A stretch of 64,000 nt of DNA from the NCBI GenBank assembly GCA_902496665.1, contig CABVBU010000011.1, positions 5,054 to 69,053 of the forward strand, written 5' to 3'. Below the pieces are notes generated by a model. It saw only the letters and a list, made by a program, of their open reading frames with translations, was not told the origin of the DNA and did not search any database. This document shows positions 8,493-16,084 of the stretch, in pieces (positions within the stretch are counted from its first letter, which is position 1; each line of letters starts with the position of its first letter). Origin of the DNA: an uncultured Clostridium sp. Its GTDB lineage: Bacteria > Bacillota > Clostridia > Lachnospirales > Lachnospiraceae. The translations under genes and the position numbers were made by a program.

Positions 8493-9071
8493 ATGAGCGC
8501 AACAGATATCGCCACATCCGTCGATGTGGATCTTGACTTAATTTATGAACAGACAAAAGCCGTTGCAGAGGAACTGATCGAGATCGCCAATATGAAACCA
8601 GGTCAGATTCTTGTTGTTGGCTGCTCCTCCAGCGAGATTGCTGCCCATGTGATCGGCTGCTACTCCAGCAGTGAAGTGGGCCAGGCTGTCTTCAACGCCC
8701 TCTCCAACGTGACAAAAAAACACGGTCTCTACCTCGCCGCCCAGTGCTGCGAGCATTTAAACCGTGCCCTGATCGTCGAGGAGGAATGTGCCGAGAAATA
8801 TGGCCTGGAGATGGTCAATGTAAAACCGCAGTTAAAGGCTGGCGGTTCCTTCTCCACCGCCGCATGGAACGAATTCGAGCATCCATGCGCTGTGGAATAT
8901 ATCCAGGCACACGCCGGTATCGACATCGGCGATACCCTGATCGGCATGCACCTGCGTCATGTCGCCGTTCCGGTCCGCACCACCATCAAATCCATCGGCT
9001 CCGCCCATGTTGTCTGCGCGAGAACGCGGCTTAAATATATCGGCGGCGAGCGGGCTGCTTATCAGAAATAA
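8493..9071 (+). CDS. UPF0340 / TIGR01440 (YwlG-like) protein
   Basis: This 192-aa protein belongs to the conserved UPF0340 family, whose biochemical role is not established. Recognisable stretches are ILVVGCSSSEIAAHVIG near the N-terminus, the ECAEKYGLEMVNVKPQLKAGG-like middle region (seen as KYGLEMVNVKPQLKAGGSF), and IGMHLRHVAVPVR near the C-terminus. These look like a small alpha/beta fold with a glycine/serine-rich loop. AGGAGG lies 8 nt before the ATG. It sits between the pncB terminator and a very stable terminator of its own, so it is probably a monocistronic gene. No promoter was clear. Confidence 0.85.
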   Translation: MSATDIATSVDVDLDLIYEQTKAVAEELIEIANMKPGQILVVGCSSSEIAAHVIGCYSSSEVGQAVFNALSNVTKKHGLYLAAQCCEHLNRALIVEEECAEKYGLEMVNVKPQLKAGGSFSTAAWNEFEHPCAVEYIQAHAGIDIGDTLIGMHLRHVAVPVRTTIKSIGSAHVVCARTRLKYIGGERAAYQK

Positions 9072-9073
9072 GC

Positions 9074-9117
9074 AGAAAAGTGGTTCACCTTTTCCGGACG
9101 GTGAACCACTTTTCTGT
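9074..9117. terminator. intrinsic terminator, 17-bp perfect stem
   Basis: The arms (9074-9090 and 9101-9117) are perfect complements around a 10-nt loop; the stem core is AAAAGTGGTTCACC. T-rich sequence follows on the plus strand, and an A-run on the other arm allows stopping of minus-strand transcripts too. Confidence 0.9.
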
Positions 9118-9177
9118 TCGATGCTTTTGCGTCAGCAGGCAATGAAATAGAGCAGCGCCGTAACGTAAGCATATGAC

Positions 9178-9714
9178 TTAATAATTTTCCTCGTGAATTT
9201 CAAAATAGCTCTGCGGATGGCTGCAGACCGGACATACCTGCGGTGCCTTTGTTCCGATCACGATATGTCCGCAGTTGCGGCACTCCCATACCTTTACTTC
9301 GCTCTTCTCAAATACGGAAGCTGTCTCAACGTTCTTAAGAAGGGCACGGTAACGCTCCTCATGGTGCTTCTCGATCTCTCCTACCATACGGAACTTCGCT
9401 GCGAGAGCATGGAAACCTTCCTCATCGGCGGTCTTCGCAAAATCCTCGTACATATCGGTCCACTCGTAGTTCTCTCCTGCTGCGGCTGCCGCAAGGTTTG
9501 CAGCGGTATCGCTGATTCCATCTAACTCCTTGAACCACATCTTCGCGTGCTCTTTCTCGTTGTCAGCTGTCTTTAAGAATAAAGCTGCGATCTGCTCGTA
9601 TCCCTCCTTCTTTGCTACGGATGCGAAGTAGGTATATTTATTTCTCGCCTGGGATTCTCCGGAGAATGCTGCCTCGAGGTTCTTTTCTGTTTTTGTTCCT
9701 GCGTATTTGCTCAT
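9178..9714 (-). CDS. rbr: rubrerythrin
   Basis: A cytosolic non-haem iron peroxidase that removes hydrogen peroxide in anaerobes. The product is 178 aa from the ATG at 9714 (MSKYAGTKTEKNLEAAF), chosen because AGAAAGGAG lies 9 nt upstream; the frame stays open further upstream but with no ribosome site. The N-terminal ferritin-like four-helix domain carries the ESQARNKY and EIEKHHEERY diiron-ligand segments. The C-terminal rubredoxin domain has WECRNCGH and CPVCSHP, its two CxxC pairs. It has its own promoter under a PerR-like palindrome. Confidence 0.96.
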   Translation of the reverse strand: MSKYAGTKTEKNLEAAFSGESQARNKYTYFASVAKKEGYEQIAALFLKTADNEKEHAKMWFKELDGISDTAANLAAAAAGENYEWTDMYEDFAKTADEEGFHALAAKFRMVGEIEKHHEERYRALLKNVETASVFEKSEVKVWECRNCGHIVIGTKAPQVCPVCSHPQSYFEIHEENY

Positions 9715-9851
9715 AGTGTTGAACTCCTTTCTGATTCTTGCTTTCTTATTGTTTTCCCTTCTTTTTGCAAAATGATTCTTTCCGTTCCTGTAATTTTCCG
9801 TTTCTGTCTGACGGTTGCCTTTTTGTTGTGTATCATCTTGTTTATGGTTGT

Positions 9852-9898
9852 ATTCTAACATACTTTGTCTCAGATGTCAATAATAGTAATTATTATTG
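9852..9898 (-). promoter_or_regulatory. rbr promoter with PerR-like operator
   Basis: On the minus strand TTGACA (9875-9880), 17 nt, TAGAAT (9852-9857). A perfect inverted repeat, CAATAATA-N5-TATTATTG (9878-9898), overlaps the -35. PerR boxes are AT-rich palindromes near TTATAATNATTATAA, and rubrerythrin genes are known PerR targets in clostridia, so peroxide control is a good guess. The operator differs from the consensus, so another repressor is possible. Confidence 0.7.
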
Positions 9899-10073
9899 TT
9901 TTGTAAATTTATTTACCTTATCTTCAAACAGTTTTTCACGACCTTCTGTCAAAAACGCTCAAAATATACCCTGCACATTTGGGACTTTCCATTGTATAAA
10001 AAGACTGCTGATCTACATATCAACCGATATGGACCCGCGGTCTTTCTCATATATTTTTTCTGTTTTTCTTTCC

Positions 10074-11006
10074 TTAGTCCGCGAACAACGGTGTGGAAAG
10101 GTATCTGTCACCGGTATCCGGAAGCAGCGCCACGATCGTCTTTCCTGCATTCTCCGGTCTCTTCGCAAGCTCAAGTGCCGCCCAGATCGCTGCGCCGGAG
10201 GAAATTCCCACGAGGACACCTTCCTTCTTTCCGACTAACTTTCCTGCCGCGAACGCGTCATCGTTTTCTACCGCAATAACCTCATCATAGATCTTCGTGT
10301 CAAGAACCTCCGGAACAAATCCGGCTCCGATTCCCTGAATCTTGTGGGATCCCGCCTTACCCTGGCTCAGTACCGGGGAGCTTGCCGGTTCCACCGCAAC
10401 AACCTTCACATTCGGGTTCTGTTTCTTTAAATATCTTCCAGTTCCGGTGATGGTTCCGCCGGTGCCGACACCAGCGACAAAAATATCAACCTTGCCGTCT
10501 GTATCTTCCCAGATCTCCGGTCCGGTTGTTCTCTCATGAACTTCCGGATTCGCCGGGTTTACAAACTGTCCCGGAATAAAGCTTCCCGGAATCTCCTTTG
10601 CGAGCTCCTCCGCCTTTGCGATCGCTCCCTTCATTCCCTTTGCGCCCTCCGTGAGCACAAGTTCCGCGCCGTAGGCTTTCATAAGCTGGCGTCTCTCCAC
10701 GCTCATGGTCTCAGGCATAACGATAATGATCCGGTAACCGCGGGCAGCCGCGACCGACGCAAGACCGATTCCTGTGTTTCCGGAGGTTGGCTCGATGATC
10801 GTAGAACCAGCTTTTAAGATTCCCTTCGCCTCAGCGTCATCGATCATCGCCTTCGCGATCCTGTCCTTTACCGATCCGGCCGGATTGAAATATTCCAGCT
10901 TCGCAAGGATCTTCGCGTTAAGTCCCTCGGATTTTTCAATCTGTGTAAGCTCTAAGAGCGGAGTCTTTCCGATCAGCTGGTCTGCGGATGTATATATATT
11001 TGCCAC
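10074..11006 (-). CDS. cysK: cysteine synthase A (O-acetylserine sulfhydrylase)
   Basis: PLP enzyme making cysteine from O-acetylserine and sulfide. The 310-aa product has NPAGSVKDRIA (PLP lysine near residue 44), the substrate loop EPTSGNTGIGLA, and GVGTGGTITGTGRYLK for phosphate binding; length and motifs are those of CysK. The start is a GTG at 11006 with AGGTAGG about 9 nt upstream. It is divergent from an Rrf2-type regulator. In Bacillus, CysK partners the Rrf2 regulator CymR, so this pairing may be functional; that is inference. Confidence 0.95.
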   Translation of the reverse strand: MANIYTSADQLIGKTPLLELTQIEKSEGLNAKILAKLEYFNPAGSVKDRIAKAMIDDAEAKGILKAGSTIIEPTSGNTGIGLASVAAARGYRIIIVMPETMSVERRQLMKAYGAELVLTEGAKGMKGAIAKAEELAKEIPGSFIPGQFVNPANPEVHERTTGPEIWEDTDGKVDIFVAGVGTGGTITGTGRYLKKQNPNVKVVAVEPASSPVLSQGKAGSHKIQGIGAGFVPEVLDTKIYDEVIAVENDDAFAAGKLVGKKEGVLVGISSGAAIWAALELAKRPENAGKTIVALLPDTGDRYLSTPLFAD

Positions 11007-11040
11007 GAGTTATTACCTACCTTTCATATATGTTAATAGG

Positions 11041-11069
11041 ATTATATGGCGGACGCAGCGATTTGTCAA
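11041..11069 (-). promoter_or_regulatory. sigma-A promoter of cysK
   Basis: TTGACA (11064-11069), a 17-nt spacer and TATAAT (11041-11046) on the minus strand: a near-consensus promoter 35 nt before the start codon. Confidence 0.9.
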
Positions 11070-11155
11070 TAGTTTTCTTAAAAAAAGCGTGCATGCAAAA
11101 ATCGGCGGTTTCAGGAGTATCAACCATTATTCTTTCGTTAATTTTACATTATCCC

Positions 11156-11206
11156 TTGTTTTTCCCTTAAACCTTGTATTATAATAGGAATAATGATAAA
11201 CCTGCC
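11156..11206 (+). promoter_or_regulatory. promoter of the Rrf2 regulator with an AT-rich dyad
   Basis: TTGTTT (11156-11161), 18 nt, TATAAT (11180-11185). A weak dyad, TTAT-AT...AT-ATAA, spans the -10 and the start region and could be an autoregulatory Rrf2 site. The dyad is imperfect. Confidence 0.5.
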
Positions 11207-11249
11207 GAAACTAAAAAGCAGGTCCCGATAACACTGGAGGATACAGATT

Positions 11250-11681
11250 ATGATGGTTTCAACAAAAGGCCGCTACGCTCTCCGCGTCCTGATCGATCTT
11301 GCGGAGCACCAGACCGACGGCTATATTCCATTAAAAGATACAGCAGCGAGACAGGAAATTTCTGAAAAATATCTCGAGGGCATCATCAAGGTCCTCGTAA
11401 AAGCAAAGCTCTTAGAAGGTGTCCGCGGTAAAGGCGGCGGATATCGCCTCACAAAAGCACCGGAACAGTACACAGTCGGCAGCATCCTTCGCCTCACCGA
11501 AAACTCCATGGCTCCGGTGGCCTGCTTAGAGCCCGGTAGCACTGACTGCCCCAGAATGGGAAGCTGTAAAACTCTCCCTCTCTGGCAGGGTCTCGACAAA
11601 GTCATCAACGAATACTTAGATGGCGTCACCATCGCCGACCTCGTGCAGAATGGCCAGCCCGGAGACGATTATGTAATTTAA
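11250..11681 (+). CDS. Rrf2-family transcriptional regulator (IscR/CymR-like)
   Basis: A small winged-helix repressor of 143 aa. STKGRYALRVLIDLA at the N-terminus and GVRGKGGGYRLTKAPE (wing) are family hallmarks. Three cysteines (C92, C100, C106) lie where IscR binds its [2Fe-2S] cluster (C92, C98, C104 in E. coli), though the spacing is slightly longer. GGAGG lies 9 nt before the first ATG. It is divergent from cysK. It may be a cysteine-metabolism regulator of CymR type, an Fe-S sensor of IscR type, or both; the cysteines argue for cluster binding. Confidence 0.88.
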   Translation: MMVSTKGRYALRVLIDLAEHQTDGYIPLKDTAARQEISEKYLEGIIKVLVKAKLLEGVRGKGGGYRLTKAPEQYTVGSILRLTENSMAPVACLEPGSTDCPRMGSCKTLPLWQGLDKVINEYLDGVTIADLVQNGQPGDDYVI

Positions 11682-11692
11682 TACCAAATTTC

Positions 11693-11740
11693 AAAAAACA
11701 GGAAGAATCTGCCGTCGCTGCAGTAATTCTTCCTGTTTTT
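11693..11740 (+). terminator. intrinsic terminator after the Rrf2 gene
   Basis: AAACAGGAAGAAT pairs with ATTCTTCCTGTTT across a 17-nt loop and ends in a run of T. Confidence 0.9.
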
Positions 11741-11774
11741 CATCATATTATTTTTTCACGCACCCACATTCTCG

Positions 11775-11985
11775 CGCTGCCGGTCTGCCTCCAGGCCCAG
11801 ACGCATTATTTTCCGGGCATGGTTTCCTCTTAGCTCGTGGGAGAATGCGTTGGTGGACAGGCGGCACTTGTCTGAGCCGAAGGCGAGTTGTGCCGACTGA
11901 CCACCGCCCTTAGCATTCTTCCGCAAGCTTAGAGGAACCGCCCGGGAAATCCCCAGCGTCTGGGACTGGAGGCAGACCGGCAGCG
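11775..11985 (-). other. 211-nt giant imperfect hairpin (structured RNA or palindromic element)
   Basis: The outer arms (11775-11804 and 11956-11985) are 30 nt with one mismatch. Inside, 11813-11835 pairs with 11926-11945, GAGAATGC pairs with GCATTCTTC-type sequence, and GGCAC pairs with GTGCC near the tip. On the minus strand the tip reads GCCTTCGGC, a CUUCGG tetraloop, which favours a minus-strand RNA. A 97-codon open frame (11756-12049) exists only because of the high G+C and is probably not a gene. It does not show the SRP, 6S or RNase P signatures I would look for. It lies between two terminators. Confidence 0.65.
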
Positions 11986-12015
11986 TACTCACGCCAAAAT
12001 CGCCGCTCCCGTCCC

Positions 12016-12045
12016 AAAAACAAAGGACAGCCTTGCGGCTGCCCT
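12016..12045 (-). terminator. intrinsic terminator downstream of glsA
   Basis: On the minus strand GGGCAGCC-GCAA-GGCTGTCC (one G-U pair) is followed by TTTGTTTTT. It lies after the glsA stop and the short remnant next to it. Confidence 0.8.
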
Positions 12046-12088
12046 TCACCCATTTCCATATCAGATTCCATTCCCGGAAATATCGTCC

Positions 12089-12220
12089 CTAATTCCAGAA
12101 GTCCACCTTCTCCTTCAGTCCAATATGCTCCACATTAAACACCGGAGCCTTCCCATCCTTCTTCTGATCCGCATAATTCTCCAGATACCGGAGCACAGGC
12201 TTCGTATCACTCTCATGCTT
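12089..12220 (-). pseudogene. C-terminal remnant of an unidentified gene
   Basis: A reading frame of about 43 codons, closed upstream by TGA and without a start or ribosome site, ends in TAG at 12089. It encodes SDTKPVLRYLENYADQKK and then GKAPVFNVEHIGLKEKVDFWN, which looks like a real protein C-terminus (ordinary composition, aromatic end). It starts right after the glsA stop codon. I do not recognise the parent family. It may instead be chance coding-like sequence. Confidence 0.35.
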
Positions 12221-12236
12221 TCATCATAAAGCACGC

Positions 12237-13154
12237 TCAATCCTTCTTCGCGAAGATATGCAGCTTCATCTGAGATGATAAAAACCGCAGGATCTTTCTC
12301 CCCGCAATGCTGTTTCCCTTTGCGTCCAGGGACGGACCATAGATTCCGATCCCCATCCTTCCGTCAACAACAGAGAGCAGCCCGCCGCCGACACCGCTCT
12401 TCGACGGGATCCCCACGCGGACCGCAAATTCCCCAGAGCCGTCATACATGCCGCAGGTCAGCATGATCGTCTTCACGACTCTCACCGTGTCAGAATTCAA
12501 CAGCCGCTTTCCGGACGGATCCACTCCATCGTTTGCAAGCAGAAGTCCCAATCCCGCAAGGCTTTCCGCCGTCACACTCAACGAGCACATTTTCACATAG
12601 AAATCCAGAGCTTCCTCCACATTTCCATTGATCACGCCTTTGCTCTCTAAAAGATAGGCGATCGCGCGGTTTCTCGCCACTGTTGACATCTCTGAACCGT
12701 AGACTTTCTCATCCAGAACGATCCCGTCATCCTGACAGAAACATCTCGCCAGCTTCAGCATCTCCTCAAACGATACCTTCGGCTCAATAAAGCTCGCCAC
12801 TGCGATTGCTCCGGAATTGATCATCGGATTGTAGGGATGACTGTTGGAGCCCTCAAGCTTGATCAGAGAGTTAAAAGCGTCCCCGGACGGTTCCATCCCC
12901 ACATTTTCAAACACCATATCAAACCCGCAGACCTCAAGAGCCACCGCAAGGCTGATGACCTTCGAGATACTCTGGATGCTGAACCGATCCTTCGTGTCCC
13001 CGCAGGAGAACCGGCTTCCATCCCGGCAGAAGAGGCTGATTCCAAGCTTATTCTTGTCCGCTCTTCCAAGCTCCGGAATGTAGGTCGCAACCTCACCCTT
13101 TTCGATATATGGGCGTCCTGCTTCCAACGCCTCACTGATCAGATCCTGAAACAT
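12237..13154 (-). CDS. glsA: glutaminase A
   Basis: Hydrolyses glutamine to glutamate and ammonia; beta-lactamase-like serine hydrolase fold. I chose the ATG at 13154 (MFQDLISEALEAGRPYIEKG), giving 305 aa as usual for GlsA, with AAAGGGG about 11 nt upstream. An ATG 21 nt further up has no good ribosome site. FSIQSISKVISLAVALE supplies the catalytic Ser-x-x-Lys. PYNPMINSGAIAVAS and GVGGGLLSVV are further family motifs. It lies 88 nt behind a LysR gene on the same strand, which probably controls it. Confidence 0.93.
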   Translation of the reverse strand: MFQDLISEALEAGRPYIEKGEVATYIPELGRADKNKLGISLFCRDGSRFSCGDTKDRFSIQSISKVISLAVALEVCGFDMVFENVGMEPSGDAFNSLIKLEGSNSHPYNPMINSGAIAVASFIEPKVSFEEMLKLARCFCQDDGIVLDEKVYGSEMSTVARNRAIAYLLESKGVINGNVEEALDFYVKMCSLSVTAESLAGLGLLLANDGVDPSGKRLLNSDTVRVVKTIMLTCGMYDGSGEFAVRVGIPSKSGVGGGLLSVVDGRMGIGIYGPSLDAKGNSIAGRKILRFLSSQMKLHIFAKKD

Positions 13155-13242
13155 AAATTTGTATACCCCTTTCATCTATGACCGTGTGTTCCTGCTGCCG
13201 TATTTTGCTGCTGAAACTCCAGCCATGTGCATTCCTCATATT

Positions 13243-14187
13243 TTAAGCGTCCTGTCCCCGTTCAAGCCGATCTCTTACTTCCTTCAAAAACTCTTCCCCA
13301 ATCCCGGAGATCGGCACATCCGCAAGTGTCACATACCCGAATTCCAGTTTCACCTCGCACCCCGGGATCGGCACGGAAACTGCCCGGAAATCCGACAGCT
13401 GCTTGTCGAAGTCATGGATCCCGATGCTGTAAAAATCCGTCTGTGAGATCAGGTTCATGAGCGTCGCACGCCCTGTCACATAAATCTCCTTCTTCTTTCC
13501 CGTACTTCCCCCATCCTCATTTGGACCGAGGATATTGGAGAGAATATCATCATACAGCCCCATATAGCGGATAAATCCGTAATTCGCAAGATTCTCCCTC
13601 GTCATCGGCTTCTTCTCCCGGACGAGCGGATGATCCTTTGAGATCACGATCTGCGGTTCCACATAGGAGAGGAACCGGTATGTAAGGCCTTTTGCCGCCG
13701 CCATCACCTGGATCTCCTCATGCCTCTGGCTGTCGAAATGGAAAATTCCGATGTCAGCCCGCCCGGATACCACATCCTCGATGACGTCCTCCAGCTGCCC
13801 CTCATACAGGCGGTGGGTGAATTCCGGCTGATCCTGGTAGCGTCTCACGATAGTGATAAAGCTCTCCATCACATGGGAAAACTTTGTCATGGACACCGCC
13901 AGGGGCGCTGTCTTCTCCATCTCCTTTAAGGGCCGCAGGTGCATTCCTTCCATTTCCTTTAAGATCCGCACCGACCGCTCCAAAAACTCATTTCCCTCGG
14001 GAGTCAGTGTCACGCCCTGACGGCTCCTGTTTAAGAGCGGCGCTCCAACGGTCTCCTCCAGGTCATGAATGATCTTTCCAAGATGGGACTGGGAAACATA
14101 GAGCATCTGGGCCGCTTTGTTGATGGAACCAAGTCTCGCCACCTTGATGAAGTATTCCAGATGTTTCAGATTGATATCATAGCTCAT
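13243..14187 (-). CDS. LysR-family transcriptional regulator
   Basis: The 314-aa product has an N-terminal winged helix (LKHLEYFIKVARLGSINKAA then QSHLGKIIHDLEETVGAPLL) and a C-terminal periplasmic-binding-like effector domain. It opens MSYDINLKHLEYF at 14187. It is followed by glsA on the same strand with an 88-nt gap, so a role in glutamine or glutamate use is plausible. LysR regulators usually act on a divergent gene, but here the upstream neighbour, 400 nt away, is co-oriented and separated by a MITE. The effector is unknown. Confidence 0.9.
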   Translation of the reverse strand: MSYDINLKHLEYFIKVARLGSINKAAQMLYVSQSHLGKIIHDLEETVGAPLLNRSRQGVTLTPEGNEFLERSVRILKEMEGMHLRPLKEMEKTAPLAVSMTKFSHVMESFITIVRRYQDQPEFTHRLYEGQLEDVIEDVVSGRADIGIFHFDSQRHEEIQVMAAAKGLTYRFLSYVEPQIVISKDHPLVREKKPMTRENLANYGFIRYMGLYDDILSNILGPNEDGGSTGKKKEIYVTGRATLMNLISQTDFYSIGIHDFDKQLSDFRAVSVPIPGCEVKLEFGYVTLADVPISGIGEEFLKEVRDRLERGQDA

Positions 14188-14249
14188 GTTCTTCCCTCCC
14201 TCATTTTTCTATCTCTCTTCCCGCGCCTCACTGCTGAAAAGAGTTTCTG

Positions 14250-14273
14250 AAAGCCGCACATTCCTGCGGCTTT
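14250..14273. other. terminator-like hairpin in the LysR leader
   Basis: AAAGCCGCA (14250-14258) pairs with TGCGGCTTT (14265-14273) around a 6-nt loop, with TTTTCTT following on the plus strand. It lies 62 nt before the LysR start. It may stop read-through from the desulfidase gene or act in the LysR leader. Confidence 0.5.
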
Positions 14274-14368
14274 TCTTGTATATAATGTATCATTTTTTGC
14301 TATATCTTTCTACTTCTTTGTTATTCTTTATCAAACTAAGGTTATTTCCCACAGAAAAAACCTTATAC

Positions 14369-14501
14369 ATAACTATTCAGTACCTTCATAGTTACAAGCA
14401 AAAATCCATTCCCGCTCGGCTTCGCCGATGGAATTTTTATTTTCCAGCTTATGTTTTCTTACGGTCAGCGCAGCAAGTGCGCAGACCTGCTGAACAGTTA
14501 C
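14369..14501 (-). mobile_element. 133-bp IS66-type MITE, copy A (intact, perfect target duplication)
   Basis: Read on the minus strand it begins GTAACTGTTCAG and ends with the complement of GTAACTATTCAG, here with the last base changed. The 8-bp direct repeats CCTTATAC flank it (14361-14368 and 14502-14509, 8/8). The interior carries small hairpins, including a TCGGCGAAGCCGA stem and a GCGCACTTGCTGCGC stem. It encodes no protein. GTAA termini and 8-bp duplications are IS66-family traits, so an IS66 transposase acting in trans is the likely mover. It sits between the desulfidase and LysR genes. Confidence 0.92.
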
Positions 14502-14588
14502 CCTTATACATCAAAAGCGGAGTGCCGTCACCTGGACAACACTCCGAAACCATACTTTCATATCTAAATTCACACAAGATGACAGACC

Positions 14589-15866
14589 TCAGCTCCCGAT
14601 CATAATGCTGATGATCTCATCATTCGTCTCCTTCATTCCCTCTTTCGCGAGACGTCCCACGTTGCGGATTGTAGCCTCGATCCCGGCCGTCACGATTCCA
14701 TCGCCGTCATCAAAGTTCTGACCGCGCTTTGCCATATAGTAGCCGATGATCCCCGCGTCCACCGCCTCGGCGATCTTCGCAGCGCAGGATGCCTTCGCGC
14801 CGTCGCAGACCATGCCGGAGATGATGGCGACTGCGTTGATCACAGTGTGGACCACCTCATCGTAGGACGCGCCGGAGAGATACGCGATTCCCGCCCCGGA
14901 ACCAGCACCCGCGCTGACCGCGCCGCAGTAGGCGGAAAGTCTTCCGATAGGCGTCTTCTGGTGGATCGTCGTGAGGTCCGAGAGTGCCATCGCCCGGAAC
15001 ATCGTATCCTCATCCACGCCCAGCTCCTTCGCGTATACGATGACCGGAACAGACGCTGTGATTCCCTGGTTTCCGCTGCCGGAGTTGATGATGACCGGGA
15101 GCTCACATCCGTTCATTCTCGCGTCGGATCCCGCCGCCGCCATTGCCCGCGCCCGGGTGCGGACATCATTTCCGTTCATGTCCAGAAGAAGCGCGCCGAT
15201 GTTGGAACCGTACTGGCCGCGCATTCCCTCCTCGGCAATGGCCATGTTGTAATCCTTCTGGCGCTCTAAAACTTCCCTGATATCATTCACATCCACCGTA
15301 TGGATAAAGTCCCAGATATGTTCCATGTCCAACAGTGAACGGTCCGTAAGTCCCTCTTCCTCCTCGCCGTTTACCGGAATATCCTTGAGAACCTCACCGT
15401 TCTTTTCAATATGTACCACATTCGTGTGATAATTTGCGATGCGGACCATGCTGGTATCCGTTCCGCGTGTCAGTGTCACAATGATATCAAAGGTAATACC
15501 GTTATCAATGTGCTCCACTTCCACCGGAGTCGTCTGAAGAAATTCCTTCATCGCCGTGATCTGCTCTTTTGTGACCGAAGCGATGACCTCAAGTTCCTTT
15601 TTCGGATCCCCGGCAACGATTCCTGCTGCCGCTGCAGCCGGGATTCCCTTTAAGTGGTCCGTGTTGGGGACGATAACGGATTTCACATTCTTGATCATGC
15701 TGCCGCTGGCGCCGACTTTCACCCTCTCCGGAAGTCCGCCAAGAACCTCCGTCGCAACAGCCGCACAGTACGCGATAGCGATTGGCTCCGTGCACCCCAT
15801 CGCCGGCTTCAGTTCCTCTTCCAGAATACTCACATATGCCTTATATCTGATATCGTTTTTCTCCAT
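14589..15866 (-). CDS. L-cysteine desulfidase family protein (CyuA/UPF0597)
   Basis: Members break L-cysteine to pyruvate, ammonia and sulfide using a [4Fe-4S] cluster. The start at 15866 (MEKNDIRYKAYVSILEEELK) follows AAAGGA by about 10 nt and gives 425 aa. Motifs are AMGCTEPIAIAYC (C25), INSGSGNQGITASVPV, AYCGAVSAGAGSGAGIAY, and GMVCDGAKASCAAKIA; the conserved cysteines supply cluster ligands. It is divergent from a LysR gene. Together with cysK and the Rrf2 gene nearby this gives the region a sulfur flavour. A related serine-dehydratase-like substrate is possible. Confidence 0.85.
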   Translation of the reverse strand: MEKNDIRYKAYVSILEEELKPAMGCTEPIAIAYCAAVATEVLGGLPERVKVGASGSMIKNVKSVIVPNTDHLKGIPAAAAAGIVAGDPKKELEVIASVTKEQITAMKEFLQTTPVEVEHIDNGITFDIIVTLTRGTDTSMVRIANYHTNVVHIEKNGEVLKDIPVNGEEEEGLTDRSLLDMEHIWDFIHTVDVNDIREVLERQKDYNMAIAEEGMRGQYGSNIGALLLDMNGNDVRTRARAMAAAGSDARMNGCELPVIINSGSGNQGITASVPVIVYAKELGVDEDTMFRAMALSDLTTIHQKTPIGRLSAYCGAVSAGAGSGAGIAYLSGASYDEVVHTVINAVAIISGMVCDGAKASCAAKIAEAVDAGIIGYYMAKRGQNFDDGDGIVTAGIEATIRNVGRLAKEGMKETNDEIISIMIGS

Positions 15867-16028
15867 CGTATCCCGTCCTTTCTCCGGTCTTTTCTGCCGG
15901 ACCAGATCACTCTTTCCGCCTGTCATTCATGACTCGTGCTCTCACATCCAGAAAATTCACAGTCGCCGCTGCTATTTTCTTGCAATTTTCATGTCTTTAG
16001 CGTATCATAGGAACTATCAAAAGTAAAA

Positions 16029-16057
16029 TTGAACGTTTTAAATAAATCGTTTATAAA
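16029..16057 (+). promoter_or_regulatory. promoter of the LysR gene at 16085
   Basis: TTGAAC (16029-16034), 17 nt, TATAAA (16052-16057). An AT-rich partial dyad overlaps it and could be the LysR site shared with the divergent desulfidase gene. Confidence 0.65.
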
Positions 16058-16084
16058 TTTTTATAGGTCAGAAAGGAATCCGCC

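Noticed and set aside
11775..11985. Giant hairpin as SRP RNA or 6S RNA
   Set aside because: No SRP helix-8 motif and no 6S-like open central bubble or promoter could be identified; left as unassigned.
11756..12049. 97-codon open frame on the minus strand across the giant hairpin
   Set aside because: It follows from high G+C and the inverted repeat; no ribosome site, odd composition, and the structure explains the sequence better.
14369..14501. MITE as a simple rho-independent terminator or REP sequence
   Set aside because: Defined ends, constant 133-bp length and 8-bp target duplications point to transposition.
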